Notes under the pieces: generated by a model | Seen by the model: only the letters and a program-made list of their open reading frames with translations | The model's database searches: none | What the model was told of the DNA's origin: nothing | In this document: in pieces, positions 9,473 through 18,600 of the stretch | How positions within the stretch are numbered: position 1 is the stretch's first letter | How the letters are laid out: each line of letters opens with the position of its first letter | Program-made: the position numbers and the translations under genes | Assembly (NCBI RefSeq): GCF_020735465.1 | Contig: NZ_CP085935.1 | Location: forward strand, 1-64,000 | Direction: 5' to 3' | Length of the DNA stretch: 64,000 nucleotides | Origin: Collinsella stercoris DSM 13279 | GTDB taxonomy: Bacteria > Actinomycetota > Coriobacteriia > Coriobacteriales > Coriobacteriaceae

Positions 9473-10549
9473 TTACAAATCCGCTAGAGCTGTCAACAGT
9501 TCCTCGACATGCTCGGGCTGCGTGGCCCAGCTCGTTACGAAGCGCAGGACGATGCGGTCATGTCCCGTGGGATCGACGGCGGGGGTGAGCTCGGCGCCGC
9601 ATGCTTGCGCAACGCGACCGCCGAGCGCGGCGTCAAACCAGAAGAATTGCTGGTTGCCGTTTGTGCGGACGTACGGTTCAAAACCAGCCGCTTCGAGGCC
9701 TGCGGCGAGCTGCACGGCGCAGGCATTGGCGCGCCTAGCGTGCGCAAAGTAGGGGAGGAGCCCCTCCTCGTTGCGCAGATCGGGGTCAAATGCCGCTTCG
9801 TATTGCACGCCCATGAGGCGGCCCTTTGCGGTCATGTGGCCCGCCCGTTTGGTGAGATAGGGAATGCGTTCGATGGCGCGTTGCCCGCGATCGCTGCGAG
9901 GGCTCATCACGAGGGCCTCGCCAAAGAGCATACCGGCCTTGGTGCCTCCCAGGGTGAAGGCGTCGGCTCGCGAGGCAAGGTGCTCGAGGGTGAGGTCGTT
10001 GCCGGGGGCCGTGAGGGCGCTTGCCATGCGCGCACCGTCCATGTACACGGCAAGATTGAGATCCGCGGCAATGTCGCAGAGCGCGTCGAATTCGGCTCGC
10101 GTGTAGACGTGTCCGAGCTCGGAGGTATTGGAGAGGTACAGCATGGCCGGGCGTGTGGCGTGGCAGCCTCCGGCGACGTGCTCGCGGTACACGCGCTCGA
10201 CTTCGGAGGGAGTGAGCACGCCAAAGGGGTCGTTCGTTGCCAAGATGCGCCTACCGCACGCCTCGATGGCGCCCGTCTCGTGTGCTGTGGGGTGTGCGTC
10301 CGCCGCGAGGATGGGCCCCTCGAAATCGTCGGTGAAAGCGGAGATGCACATGGCGTTTACCGCGGTGCCCCCGGGAATAAAGCGCACGTACGCGTCCGGC
10401 CGCCCGCATGCCTCGCGAATGAGTTCGGCGGCGTGGGCGCAGTGCTCGTCGGCGCCGTAGCCGGGCGTCTGCTCGCCGTTGGTGCGCAGGAGCGCGTCGA
10501 GCACTTCGGGCGCGGCGCCCTCGGAATAGTCGTTGCGGAATTGATGCAT
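9473..10549 (-). CDS. Threonine-aldolase / beta-eliminating-lyase family PLP enzyme
   Basis: A 358-residue fold-type I PLP enzyme of the low-specificity L-threonine aldolase group, expected to cleave threonine (or allo-threonine) to glycine and acetaldehyde. The N-terminus FRNDYSEGAAPEVLDAL matches the family start. The PLP lysine is about K204 in LGGTKAGMLFGEA, preceded by YMDGARMASAL with the conserved Asp and Arg. The start at 10549 is favoured because GGGGAAGGG (plus-strand positions 10557-10565) lies 7 nt upstream. It is a single gene in an otherwise empty stretch. Related lyases share the fold, so substrate is not certain. Confidence 0.85.
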   Translation of the reverse strand: MHQFRNDYSEGAAPEVLDALLRTNGEQTPGYGADEHCAHAAELIREACGRPDAYVRFIPGGTAVNAMCISAFTDDFEGPILAADAHPTAHETGAIEACGRRILATNDPFGVLTPSEVERVYREHVAGGCHATRPAMLYLSNTSELGHVYTRAEFDALCDIAADLNLAVYMDGARMASALTAPGNDLTLEHLASRADAFTLGGTKAGMLFGEALVMSPRSDRGQRAIERIPYLTKRAGHMTAKGRLMGVQYEAAFDPDLRNEEGLLPYFAHARRANACAVQLAAGLEAAGFEPYVRTNGNQQFFWFDAALGGRVAQACGAELTPAVDPTGHDRIVLRFVTSWATQPEHVEELLTALADL

Positions 10550-10664
10550 GGTAAGACCCTTCCCCAAGAATGCGAGCGTCTCTATGGTACGCCATGAAAA
10601 TGGGCCAAGACCCGGAGGCCTTGGCCCAGATGCCTGTCATGTGCCGTGCGCAGCCTCGTAAGGT

Positions 10665-11044
10665 GTACGTGGGATGGCAGACAGCGTGCGGATGTTTGCC
10701 TCCGGTAACCGCGCGATCTCGGAGGCGGCGTTGGCGGTGCTCCATCGATTGAATCGCCGACGCGGAGTTCGAGGCGTCCCGTCAATTGCAAATCGACAAG
10801 GAGGCATCGGTGCTATCAGCTGCGCGATCACCGAGTCGCGTTGTCTCATCGGCTACGTGATTGCAGGGGGTGGCGTTGGTGTTGTGCCCCACGAGCTATG
10901 TAACCGCGGAGGCGTCGCCGACGAGACGGCGATGATGTTATCCAGGCATCCGCGCGATCTCGGAGGCGGCCTTGTCCCATCGGCTGCGTGGTCGCAGAAG
11001 TGGCGTCGGCGCTACCCCAGCAGCTGTGCGATCGCCGAGGCGGC
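10665..11044. repeat. Degenerate repeats echoing the 3' end of hisS
   Basis: About 450 nt between the two minus-strand genes has no gene of its own. Read on the minus strand, the last 33 nt of hisS (11012-11044, encoding AASAIAQLLG-stop) recur in diverged form at 10939-10971 (AASEIARMPG-stop), 10887-10916, 10811-10839 and 10701-10729. The first echo is exactly 33 nt, with 24 of 33 positions equal and its own stop. A longer 132-nt periodicity links 10844 with 10976. The 21-mer starting CCGCGCGATC occurs intact at 10709 and 10951. Confidence 0.7.
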
Positions 11045-12328
11045 ATCGGCGCGCTCGACGAGCCGCTCGTCGTGCGTGCCCATATTGCGCAGCTTGACCT
11101 TGCCCGCGGCGAGCTCGTCGCCGCCGATGATCACGATGTGGCTGGCACCGAGCTTGTCCGCCTGCTTGAACTGTGCCTTGAGCGACTTGCCCTGGTAGTC
11201 GCACTCGGTGCGCACGCCCAAGCCGCGCAGCTCGCGGGAGAGCGCGAACACCTCGCCGCGCAGATCCGCGCCGGCGTTGGCAATGAAGACGCACGAGGGC
11301 TCCTGCCCGCCCAGTTCGACGCCGAACGCCTCGAGCGCAAGCGCGATGCGCTCAAAGCCCACGGCAAAGCCAACGCCCGGCGTAGGCTTGCCGCCCTCGA
11401 GCTCGACCAGGCCGTCGTAGCGACCGCCGCCGCCGATGGAGCCCACGCCCGCGCCCGGGGCCTCGACCTCGAACACGGTGCGGGTGTAGTAGTCCAGGCC
11501 GCGCACGAGCGTGGGGTCCTCGACGTACTCGATGCCCGCGGCGTCGAGGTAGCGCTTGACCTGCTCGTAGTGCTCGCGGCAGTCGTCGCACAGGCAGTCG
11601 CGCATGAGCGGGGCGCCCTGCATGACCTCGTGGCAGTGGGGGTTCTTGCAGTCGAACGCGCGCAGCGGGTTGAGCTCGGCGCGCTCGCGGCACTCGTCGC
11701 ACATCTCATTGGCATGGTCGAGGATGAACTGGCGCACGGTCTCGCGGTAGGCAGGACGGCACGAGGGATCGCCCATGGAGTTGATGAGCAGGCGCAGCTT
11801 GGAAAGGTCAAAGCCCAGGCGCTTGAAGAGCTCCATGAGCATGATGATGCACTCGGCGTCCGCGGCAGGGTCGGGGGCGCCCAGCCACTCGATGCCTACC
11901 TGGTGGAACTGGCGCAGGCGGCCCTTCTGCGGGCGCTCGCCGCGAAACATCGCCTCGGCGTACCACGCCTTGAACGGCGTGGAGCCCTGGGGGACCAGGT
12001 TGTTCTCGACGACGGAGCGCACCACGCCGGCCGTGCCCTCGGGACGCAGGGCCAGGCGCTGCTTTGCCTTGAGTTTGGTGTCCGTGCCCTCCTCGAGCAC
12101 GCGGGCAAAGTTCGCGCCGGAAAAGACGCGGAACATCTCCTTGCGCACCACGTCGGTGGACTGGCCGATGCCGTGCACAAAGACGTCGAGCTGCTCGATG
12201 GCGGGGGTCTCAATGGCGTCGAAACCGTACGGCTCGAACGTTTCCTGGGCGATTCTTTGCATGCGCTGCCAGGCGCGCATGTCGCGCCCGATGAGGTCCT
12301 TGGTTCCCTCGGCCTTTTGTGCCTGCAT
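11012..12328 (-). CDS. hisS: Histidyl-tRNA synthetase
   Basis: The class II synthetase charging tRNA(His), 438 residues. Visible signatures are motif 2 region RPEGTAGVVR, the HisRS-specific LVRGLDYYTRTVFE, GGGGRYDGL, and the C-terminal anticodon-binding domain (GVRTECDYQGKSLKAQFKQA). An insertion with eight cysteines or histidines in paired spacing (CDEC, CKNPHCH, CLCDDC) sits mid-protein, as in the HisRS type found in many Gram-positives; it could bind zinc. The start is ATG at 12328, with AGGAG 5 nt upstream; the GTG two codons earlier overlaps that site. It is divergent from ppc. Confidence 0.96.
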   Translation of the reverse strand: MQAQKAEGTKDLIGRDMRAWQRMQRIAQETFEPYGFDAIETPAIEQLDVFVHGIGQSTDVVRKEMFRVFSGANFARVLEEGTDTKLKAKQRLALRPEGTAGVVRSVVENNLVPQGSTPFKAWYAEAMFRGERPQKGRLRQFHQVGIEWLGAPDPAADAECIIMLMELFKRLGFDLSKLRLLINSMGDPSCRPAYRETVRQFILDHANEMCDECRERAELNPLRAFDCKNPHCHEVMQGAPLMRDCLCDDCREHYEQVKRYLDAAGIEYVEDPTLVRGLDYYTRTVFEVEAPGAGVGSIGGGGRYDGLVELEGGKPTPGVGFAVGFERIALALEAFGVELGGQEPSCVFIANAGADLRGEVFALSRELRGLGVRTECDYQGKSLKAQFKQADKLGASHIVIIGGDELAAGKVKLRNMGTHDERLVERADAASAIAQLLG

Positions 12329-12499
12329 GGGCACTCCTGTTCTATCCGTGCATGTGCGGTTCCATGCGTGTTTTCATGCGCATCCAGTATACCTTGGCTC
12401 CACCCGCCGAGCACATCGACCGTCTGCCGATAATTTGTTGAAACGTAGGAGATGTGCTCTACCACGCTAAAGTATATAGTCGGCAGGGAGCCCGCTGCC

Positions 12500-12505
12500 T
12501 ATAAT
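12500..12505 (+). promoter_or_regulatory. Probable -10 box for ppc
   Basis: TATAAT 55 nt upstream of the ppc GTG, in the hisS-ppc divergent gap. No good -35 hexamer is seen at the expected spacing. Confidence 0.35.
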
Positions 12506-12559
12506 AGAGCGGTCGAGCGGGTTCCATCGGGCCCTGCTCCTGTGAATAAAGGAGGTAGA

Positions 12560-15385
12560 GTGGCCGAGAACAAGCACATCGAAACGCGGTTGGGCGAAGC
12601 CATCACCGGCGACATGATCGCGGACGTCATGTCCGGGACGCGCCGAATCGACCTGTCCGACCTCGAGGCGGCCGTTGAAGTCCTTTCCGACATCGACATT
12701 CCCGCCGAGCTTCGCGACAACCTGGCGCTCTTCCTGCGCCTCGAGCGCCGCGTGCTGCGCGAGTACGACCCCGCCGTGCTCGACACCTTTGACGAGCTCA
12801 TGATGAACGTCATCCGCGCGAACGCCGGCGACCCGGGCGCGGAGGCCGACGGCGAGGACGTGGACGAGCAGGGCATGCCCGCTTCGAGCACTTCTTCCGC
12901 CGAGGCGTTCCGCGACGCCATCGCCCTCATCGACGCCCTGCCCGTGGACCGCGCGCAGGTGATCGTCCGTGCGTTCACGGCGTTCTTCCACCTGGCGAAC
13001 CTGTCCGAGGAGAGCTACCGCGTCGGCATCCTGCGCGAGCGCGAGCGCAACGTGTCCACCGAGGACGCGGTCGACCCGGCCAACGCGCTTACCGTGGCGT
13101 TCCACCAGCTCACCGAGGAGGTCGGCGGCGCCAAGGCCACCGAGCTGCTCAGCCGCCTGGAGTTCCACCCGGTCTTTACCGCGCATCCCACCGAGGCGCG
13201 CCGCAAGGCCGTCGAGGGCAAGATCCGCCGCATCGCCGATCTGCTGGAGGAGCGCTCCCGCCTGGGCGGCTCCGACTTGGTGGAGAACGAGCGCCACATG
13301 CTGCAGGAGATCGACGCCCTGGTGCGCACGAGCCCCATCGCGCTCAAAAAGCCCACACCCGTCGAAGAGGCCGACACCATCATCGACATCTTCGACAGCA
13401 CGCTGTTCGACACCATTCCCGTGGTGTACCGCAGGTTTGACGACTGGGTGCTGGGCGAGTACGCCGGCACGGTTCCGCCCGTGTGCCCGGCGTTTTTCCA
13501 TCCCGGCAGCTGGATCGGCTCCGACCGCGACGGCAACCCCAATGTCACCGCCAAGGTGAGCCGTCAGGTGGCCGCCAAGTACGCCACGCACATGATCGCC
13601 AAGTTGGCCGACAAGTGCCGCCGCGTGGGCCGCAACCTCACGCTCGAGGCCGCTTACACCAAGCCATCCGACGAGCTGCTCAACCTGTGGAGCCACCAGG
13701 TCGAGATGAGCGAGGTGCTCACCGAGCGCGCTCGCGAGATCTCGAATTCCGAGCCGCACCGCGCCGTCATGCTGGTCATGGCCGCGCGCCTGGACGCCAC
13801 GGTGACGCGCAACGCCGACACGATGTACCGCAGCTGCGACGATTTCCTGGCTGACCTGCGCGTCGTGCAGCGCTCCCTTGCCGGCGCCGGCGCCGTCCGC
13901 GCCGCGTACGGCCCCGTGCAGACCATCATCTGGCAGGCTGAGACGTTCGGCTTCCACATGGTCGAGATGGAGTTCCGTCAGCACTCCGTGGTGCACAGCC
14001 GCGCCCTCGCCGACATTCGCGAGCACGGTATCCACGGCGAGCTCGCCCCCATGACGCGCGAGGTGCTCGACACCTTCCGCGCGATCGGTTCCATCCAAAA
14101 GCGCTACGGCCAGAAGATGGCGCACCGCTACATCATCTCGTTCACCAAGTCCGCCCAGCATGTCGCCGACGTGTACGAGTTGGCGAACCTGGCCTTTGCC
14201 CATGCCGAGGACGTGCCCGCGCTCGACGTCATCCCGCTGTTCGAGCAGCTCGAGGACCTCGAGGGCTCCGTTGACGTGCTCGACGAGATGCTCAAGCTCC
14301 CCGCCGTGCAGGCGCGCCTGGCCCAGACCGGTCGCCGCATGGAGGTCATGCTCGGCTACTCCGACTCCTCCAAGGACGCCGGCCCCACCACCGCCACGCT
14401 CGCCCTGCACTCCGCGCAGGAGCGCATCGCCGCGTGGGCGCAGAAGAACGACATCGACCTCGTGCTCATGCACGGCCGCGGCGGCGCCGTGGGCCGTGGC
14501 GGCGGCCCGGCCAACCGCGCGGTGCTGGCCCAGCCTGCCGGCTCGGTGAACTGCTTCTTCAAGGTGACGGAGCAGGGCGAGGTCATTTTCGCGCGCTATG
14601 GCAATTCCACGCTGGCACAGCGCCATGTGGAGAGCGTCGCGGCGGCGACCCTGCTTAACTCTGCGCCCTCTGTTGAGCGCACCAACACCGAGACCACCGA
14701 GCGGTATGCCGACATGGCCTCTGTGCTCAACCGTGCGAGCCATGAGCGCTACCTTGACCTGCTGAACACCGAGGACTTCACCCCGTGGTTCTCCACCGTC
14801 ACGCCGCTCACCGAGGTGGGCCTGCTGCCCATTGGCAGCCGCCCCGCCAAGCGCGGCCTGGGCGCCAAGTCCCTCGACGACCTGCGCACCATTCCGTGGG
14901 TGTTCTCCTGGAGTCAGGCGCGCATCAACCTGGCCGCATGGTATGGCCTGGGCACCGCGTGCGAGGCGCTGGGCGACCTTGAGCTGCTGCAGCGCGCGTA
15001 CCGCGAGTGGCCGCTGTTCAGCACGTTCATCGACAACATCGAGATGTCGATCGCCAAGACGGACAACCGCATCGCCAAGATGTACTTGGCGCTGGGCGAC
15101 CGCAGCGATTTGGCGAACAAGGTCTTTGACGAGATGATGCTCACGCGCTCCTGGGTGCTGCGCATCGTGGGCGATAAGTGGCCGCTCGAGCACCGTCGCG
15201 TGCTTGGCCAGGCGGTTCGCGTGCGCAACCCGTTCGTGGACGCCCTGTCGCTCGCGCAGGTCCGCGCGCTGCGCGAGGTCCGCGCCAACCAGGACGAGCT
15301 GTCCGAGGAGGCCAAGGCCGAGTACATGAGCCTGGTGCTGGAGACCGTGACCGGCGTCTCCGCCGGCCTCCAGAACACGGGGTAA
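12560..15385 (+). CDS. ppc: Phosphoenolpyruvate carboxylase
   Basis: It carboxylates PEP with bicarbonate to oxaloacetate, an anaplerotic reaction in the cytoplasm. The 941-residue protein has the catalytic His209 in VFTAHPTEARR, the loop MLGYSDSSKDAG, the glycine-rich MHGRGGAVGRGGGP and the invariant C-terminal QNTG. GTG 12560 is chosen because AAAGGAGG lies directly upstream (12548-12555). A stretch of about 25 acidic, Ser-rich residues near residue 95 (EADGEDVDEQG) is probably a flexible surface loop. It is a monocistronic gene with a strong terminator after it. Confidence 0.96.
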   Translation: MAENKHIETRLGEAITGDMIADVMSGTRRIDLSDLEAAVEVLSDIDIPAELRDNLALFLRLERRVLREYDPAVLDTFDELMMNVIRANAGDPGAEADGEDVDEQGMPASSTSSAEAFRDAIALIDALPVDRAQVIVRAFTAFFHLANLSEESYRVGILRERERNVSTEDAVDPANALTVAFHQLTEEVGGAKATELLSRLEFHPVFTAHPTEARRKAVEGKIRRIADLLEERSRLGGSDLVENERHMLQEIDALVRTSPIALKKPTPVEEADTIIDIFDSTLFDTIPVVYRRFDDWVLGEYAGTVPPVCPAFFHPGSWIGSDRDGNPNVTAKVSRQVAAKYATHMIAKLADKCRRVGRNLTLEAAYTKPSDELLNLWSHQVEMSEVLTERAREISNSEPHRAVMLVMAARLDATVTRNADTMYRSCDDFLADLRVVQRSLAGAGAVRAAYGPVQTIIWQAETFGFHMVEMEFRQHSVVHSRALADIREHGIHGELAPMTREVLDTFRAIGSIQKRYGQKMAHRYIISFTKSAQHVADVYELANLAFAHAEDVPALDVIPLFEQLEDLEGSVDVLDEMLKLPAVQARLAQTGRRMEVMLGYSDSSKDAGPTTATLALHSAQERIAAWAQKNDIDLVLMHGRGGAVGRGGGPANRAVLAQPAGSVNCFFKVTEQGEVIFARYGNSTLAQRHVESVAAATLLNSAPSVERTNTETTERYADMASVLNRASHERYLDLLNTEDFTPWFSTVTPLTEVGLLPIGSRPAKRGLGAKSLDDLRTIPWVFSWSQARINLAAWYGLGTACEALGDLELLQRAYREWPLFSTFIDNIEMSIAKTDNRIAKMYLALGDRSDLANKVFDEMMLTRSWVLRIVGDKWPLEHRRVLGQAVRVRNPFVDALSLAQVRALREVRANQDELSEEAKAEYMSLVLETVTGVSAGLQNTG

Positions 15386-15489
15386 TCCGCGGTTTGCCAA
15401 GCTGTTGAGGCGGTCGATGCCGCGTGGGGCCCGGCTCGCGCTTGGGCATCGATCGCCGGGGATTTCTCGCAATGCGCATCACATGGTAA

Positions 15490-15524
15490 AAGGGCGTGGG
15501 ATCTGGCTCCCACGCCCTTCTTTC
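15490..15524. terminator. Terminator between ppc and the LPxTG gene
   Basis: A perfect 12-bp stem (AAGGGCGTGGGA and complement), 6-nt loop, then CTTTCT. It lies between two convergent genes and may serve both. Confidence 0.8.
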
Positions 15525-15634
15525 TGTCGCTGAACGGAGCATGCAGCGCGCGTTCTGAATATCGCTTATCGAGGCGGAAAGGCGTCGCGCGGCTCTGCGT
15601 CGCGGCGCGAGCCGACACGGCGCCTTCCTGTCCG

Positions 15635-18600
15635 TCAGCGCTTCACGCGCTTGCGCAGGGCTCCGATCGCGGCGGCAAGGGCGCCGCCGATGCCCGTCGC
15701 AGCGACGGCGAGCGTTGCGGGGTCTCCCGTGGCGGGAAGTGCCGCGTTACTCCCGCTCTGCTGCGACGTCCCAGCGCCTGGTGCAGGCTGCGAGCTGTTG
15801 CCCTGATTGGGATCTGGGTCGGGCGCGGGTTCAGGCTCGGGCGCTGGGTCGGGGTTCGGGTCGGGGTTCGGGTTCGGGTCGGGGTTCGGGTTCGGGTCGG
15901 GGTTCGGGTTCGGTTCTGGATCAGGGTTCGGGTTCGGCTCGGGATTCGGGTTGGGTTCCGGATCAGGGTTCGGGTTCGGCTCGGGATTCGGGTTGGGTTC
16001 CGGATCGGGCTCCGGCGTCACGGATGCGAGCGTCCTCACGGTGACCGGGTGGCTCGTCGCCGGCGCATGCGCGGCGCCGGCGCTCACGCGCGCATAGGCA
16101 TCGTAGACGGTGTCGGACTCAAGCCCCTCGAAATGCGCGGATGCCTGCCACGCATCGCCTTGCGGCATGCCGGCGCCACGCTTTACGAGCGCGTATTCCA
16201 CGGTGCCGTCATCGGCTCCGGCGGAAAGCGTCGCGGAAAGGTCGACCGAGGTCTCGGTGACGTTCTCCGCCTTGACATCGATGGTGCGTTCGATGCCCTT
16301 TACGACCACGCGGACGTTCGTGCCGAAGCTCTCCTGCGCGCCTTGGGCCTCGTAGTTGATGCTGAGCGAACCGAGGTGCTCGCCGATCGGCAGGCCCTCT
16401 TTGGGCTTGATGGTGATGCTCTCGTTTTTGCCCTTGGGATCAATCGTGATGGGATTGTCCGCACCGACGATCTCGAAGTGCTCGGAGTTGAGTTTGACGG
16501 TGACGGTAGCAGGTTTATCCCCGGCGTTGATGAGCGTCAGCGTACCGGGTTTGATCTGCTCCTTGGTGTAACCCGCCTGTAGGGGATCGAAGGCGGGGAC
16601 GATAACATCGAGCGCGTGGCTGTCCAAGGTCTTGAATTCGTGCTTCTCGCTCACGGCGGCGGAGTAACCGTCGGCCGCGGAGATGCGCGCGTAGGCGTAG
16701 TACGTCGCTCCGGGGGTCAGGTTCTCAAAGACAGGCGATTGTTTCCAATCGTTATCGGCCGGTTTGCGGTCGCTATCCAGAAGGGCGTACTCGATCGTGC
16801 CAGAGCTGGCACCGTCGGAGGGCGCCGCTTGGAGGGTCGCCATGGTCGAGTCCGTACTCGCCACGCCAACCGAGATGGTGCGCTCGATGGGTGCGGGTGC
16901 CGGGGGCGTCTGGGAGGGATCCTCGTAGAAGATAAACTCGCGAGCGGAGGCGGTGCTGCCTTTGGTGCTAGTTGCCTTGATGCGGATGTAGCGGCCGGTC
17001 ACGGGCTCATCGAACGTGGTCCGGGAGACCATGGGGCCGACCTGGCCGTTGGAGTACTTCGTATTGAACGTGCCCACCATGCTGAATGCCTTGGGATCGA
17101 CCTTGGGATCCCCCTTGTCTCCCTCGGCCTGCGGAAGAGTCGGCGCGCCCTCGGGTGCGCAGGAGAGCTCATAGGCGAAGATGTTGCCGGCGCCACCGTA
17201 GCCGCGGGCGACGATGTCCAGGTGCTTGAGGGTGCGCGTCTTGCCGAGGTCGATGACGATGTACTTATCGTTCGTGACGGCGGTCTCCCACATTTCGTCT
17301 TGGTCGCCGAGGAAGTATCCGTCTACAGCACGGTGCGCACCCGAGCTTCCGTAAATGGGTGCCGCATCGTTGATCTTGAGCTGGGCTGCGGGGACGACCT
17401 TGGCGTCCGCTGGATCCCACGCATCCCTAAATGGGCGAAGCTCGATCGTCTGATCGCCCTTTGATGCAAGGGCCGTTCCATGCGCCGATGAACGCAGGGT
17501 GAGAGTCTTGCCCTCGGGCAGCGGCTTGCCGCGTTCCAAGGAATGCCATGCGCCGTCGTAGTGCACTTCGACGGAGTCGTAGCTCTTACCGTCTGCCAGA
17601 TAGACGCAGCGCTCGGGATCGTTGATGCTGTAACCCTTGGGTGCAATGCCCTCGGTGATGTCGATGGCGTGGACGGTTTGGACGCCGTAGAGCTTCACTT
17701 TGATATCGTTTTGCGCGGTGATCGCGGCGATCTCGTCGGGCCTGAGAGTCACCTCGTGCTTGTTGTCGGTGACATCGGTCCACTTCGTGCCGCCGTCCAG
17801 GCTGTACTGCCATTTCAGCGAGCTGTTGTTGAACTGCGGCCCGAGTTTGAGAACCCCCGCATCGTTCTTGTCGTCCTTCTTGTTCGTGTCGTCGAAGGAG
17901 AAGAGGACGATCTTGCTGTCCGCTTTTCCGAGCAGTGCCTTTGCGACAGCGATGCAGGCATCCGGTTGGTTGACGTCGGTCGCAGTCGCCTGCGTGGCGG
18001 TTTGGAGCGTGCCGATGCGCAGTCCTTCCACTTCGCCCAATACGTCTTGGCCGCCCTTCTGCTCGATGAGCTTCATGAAGCTGTGCATGGGCAGCGGGTA
18101 ATAGGCGTAGTTTTTCGCCACGTCCTCGGCCAGCTCGATCCACTCCTCTTTGGTCGCCTGCTTCTTTTCAAGCAGGTTGACCTTGGCCAACGTGGCATCG
18201 AGGTTGAAGGGCTGCACCTCTATGGCCTTGTTGATGACGGCGAGCTTGTCCTCGGTTGAGGCGCTGGCGTCGGCGAGAACGCGCAGCTGGAAGGATTTGA
18301 CGAAGTCGTCCCAGTCCACGAGTGCATCTGTTGCGAGCAGGATGAATGGGCCGCCGCCGTAGCGCTTGGTCGATTCGTTCCCGTTCGTATCTCGATGGAC
18401 TTCCTCCCAGCCCAGGAGCATGTGGTTGACTTCGGGGGTGTTCGTGGTGAGCCAGCCGTATATGTCGTTTTGGATCGTGTAGCCCAACCGCGTATCGGTT
18501 TTCCCGTTGGGCAACTGGACCCTGATCGGCTCGTAGCGCGGACAGGCCGCATGGCCCGGCTGCCCGCAGACGGTGGCGGGCAGCCCCGAGACGCCGCTGA

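Noticed and set aside
12467..15472. A 1001-codon open frame antisense to ppc
   Set aside because: It is the GC-rich mirror of a clear PEP carboxylase gene, has Arg/Gly/Val/His-rich composition without domain motifs, and no ribosome site. The same applies to long antisense frames at 706-3063, 4693-7272, 33287-35782 and 60251-62560.
15807..16097. Gly/Ser-rich plus-strand protein
   Set aside because: It is the antisense reading of the Pro/Asn/Glu linker repeats of the surface-protein gene.
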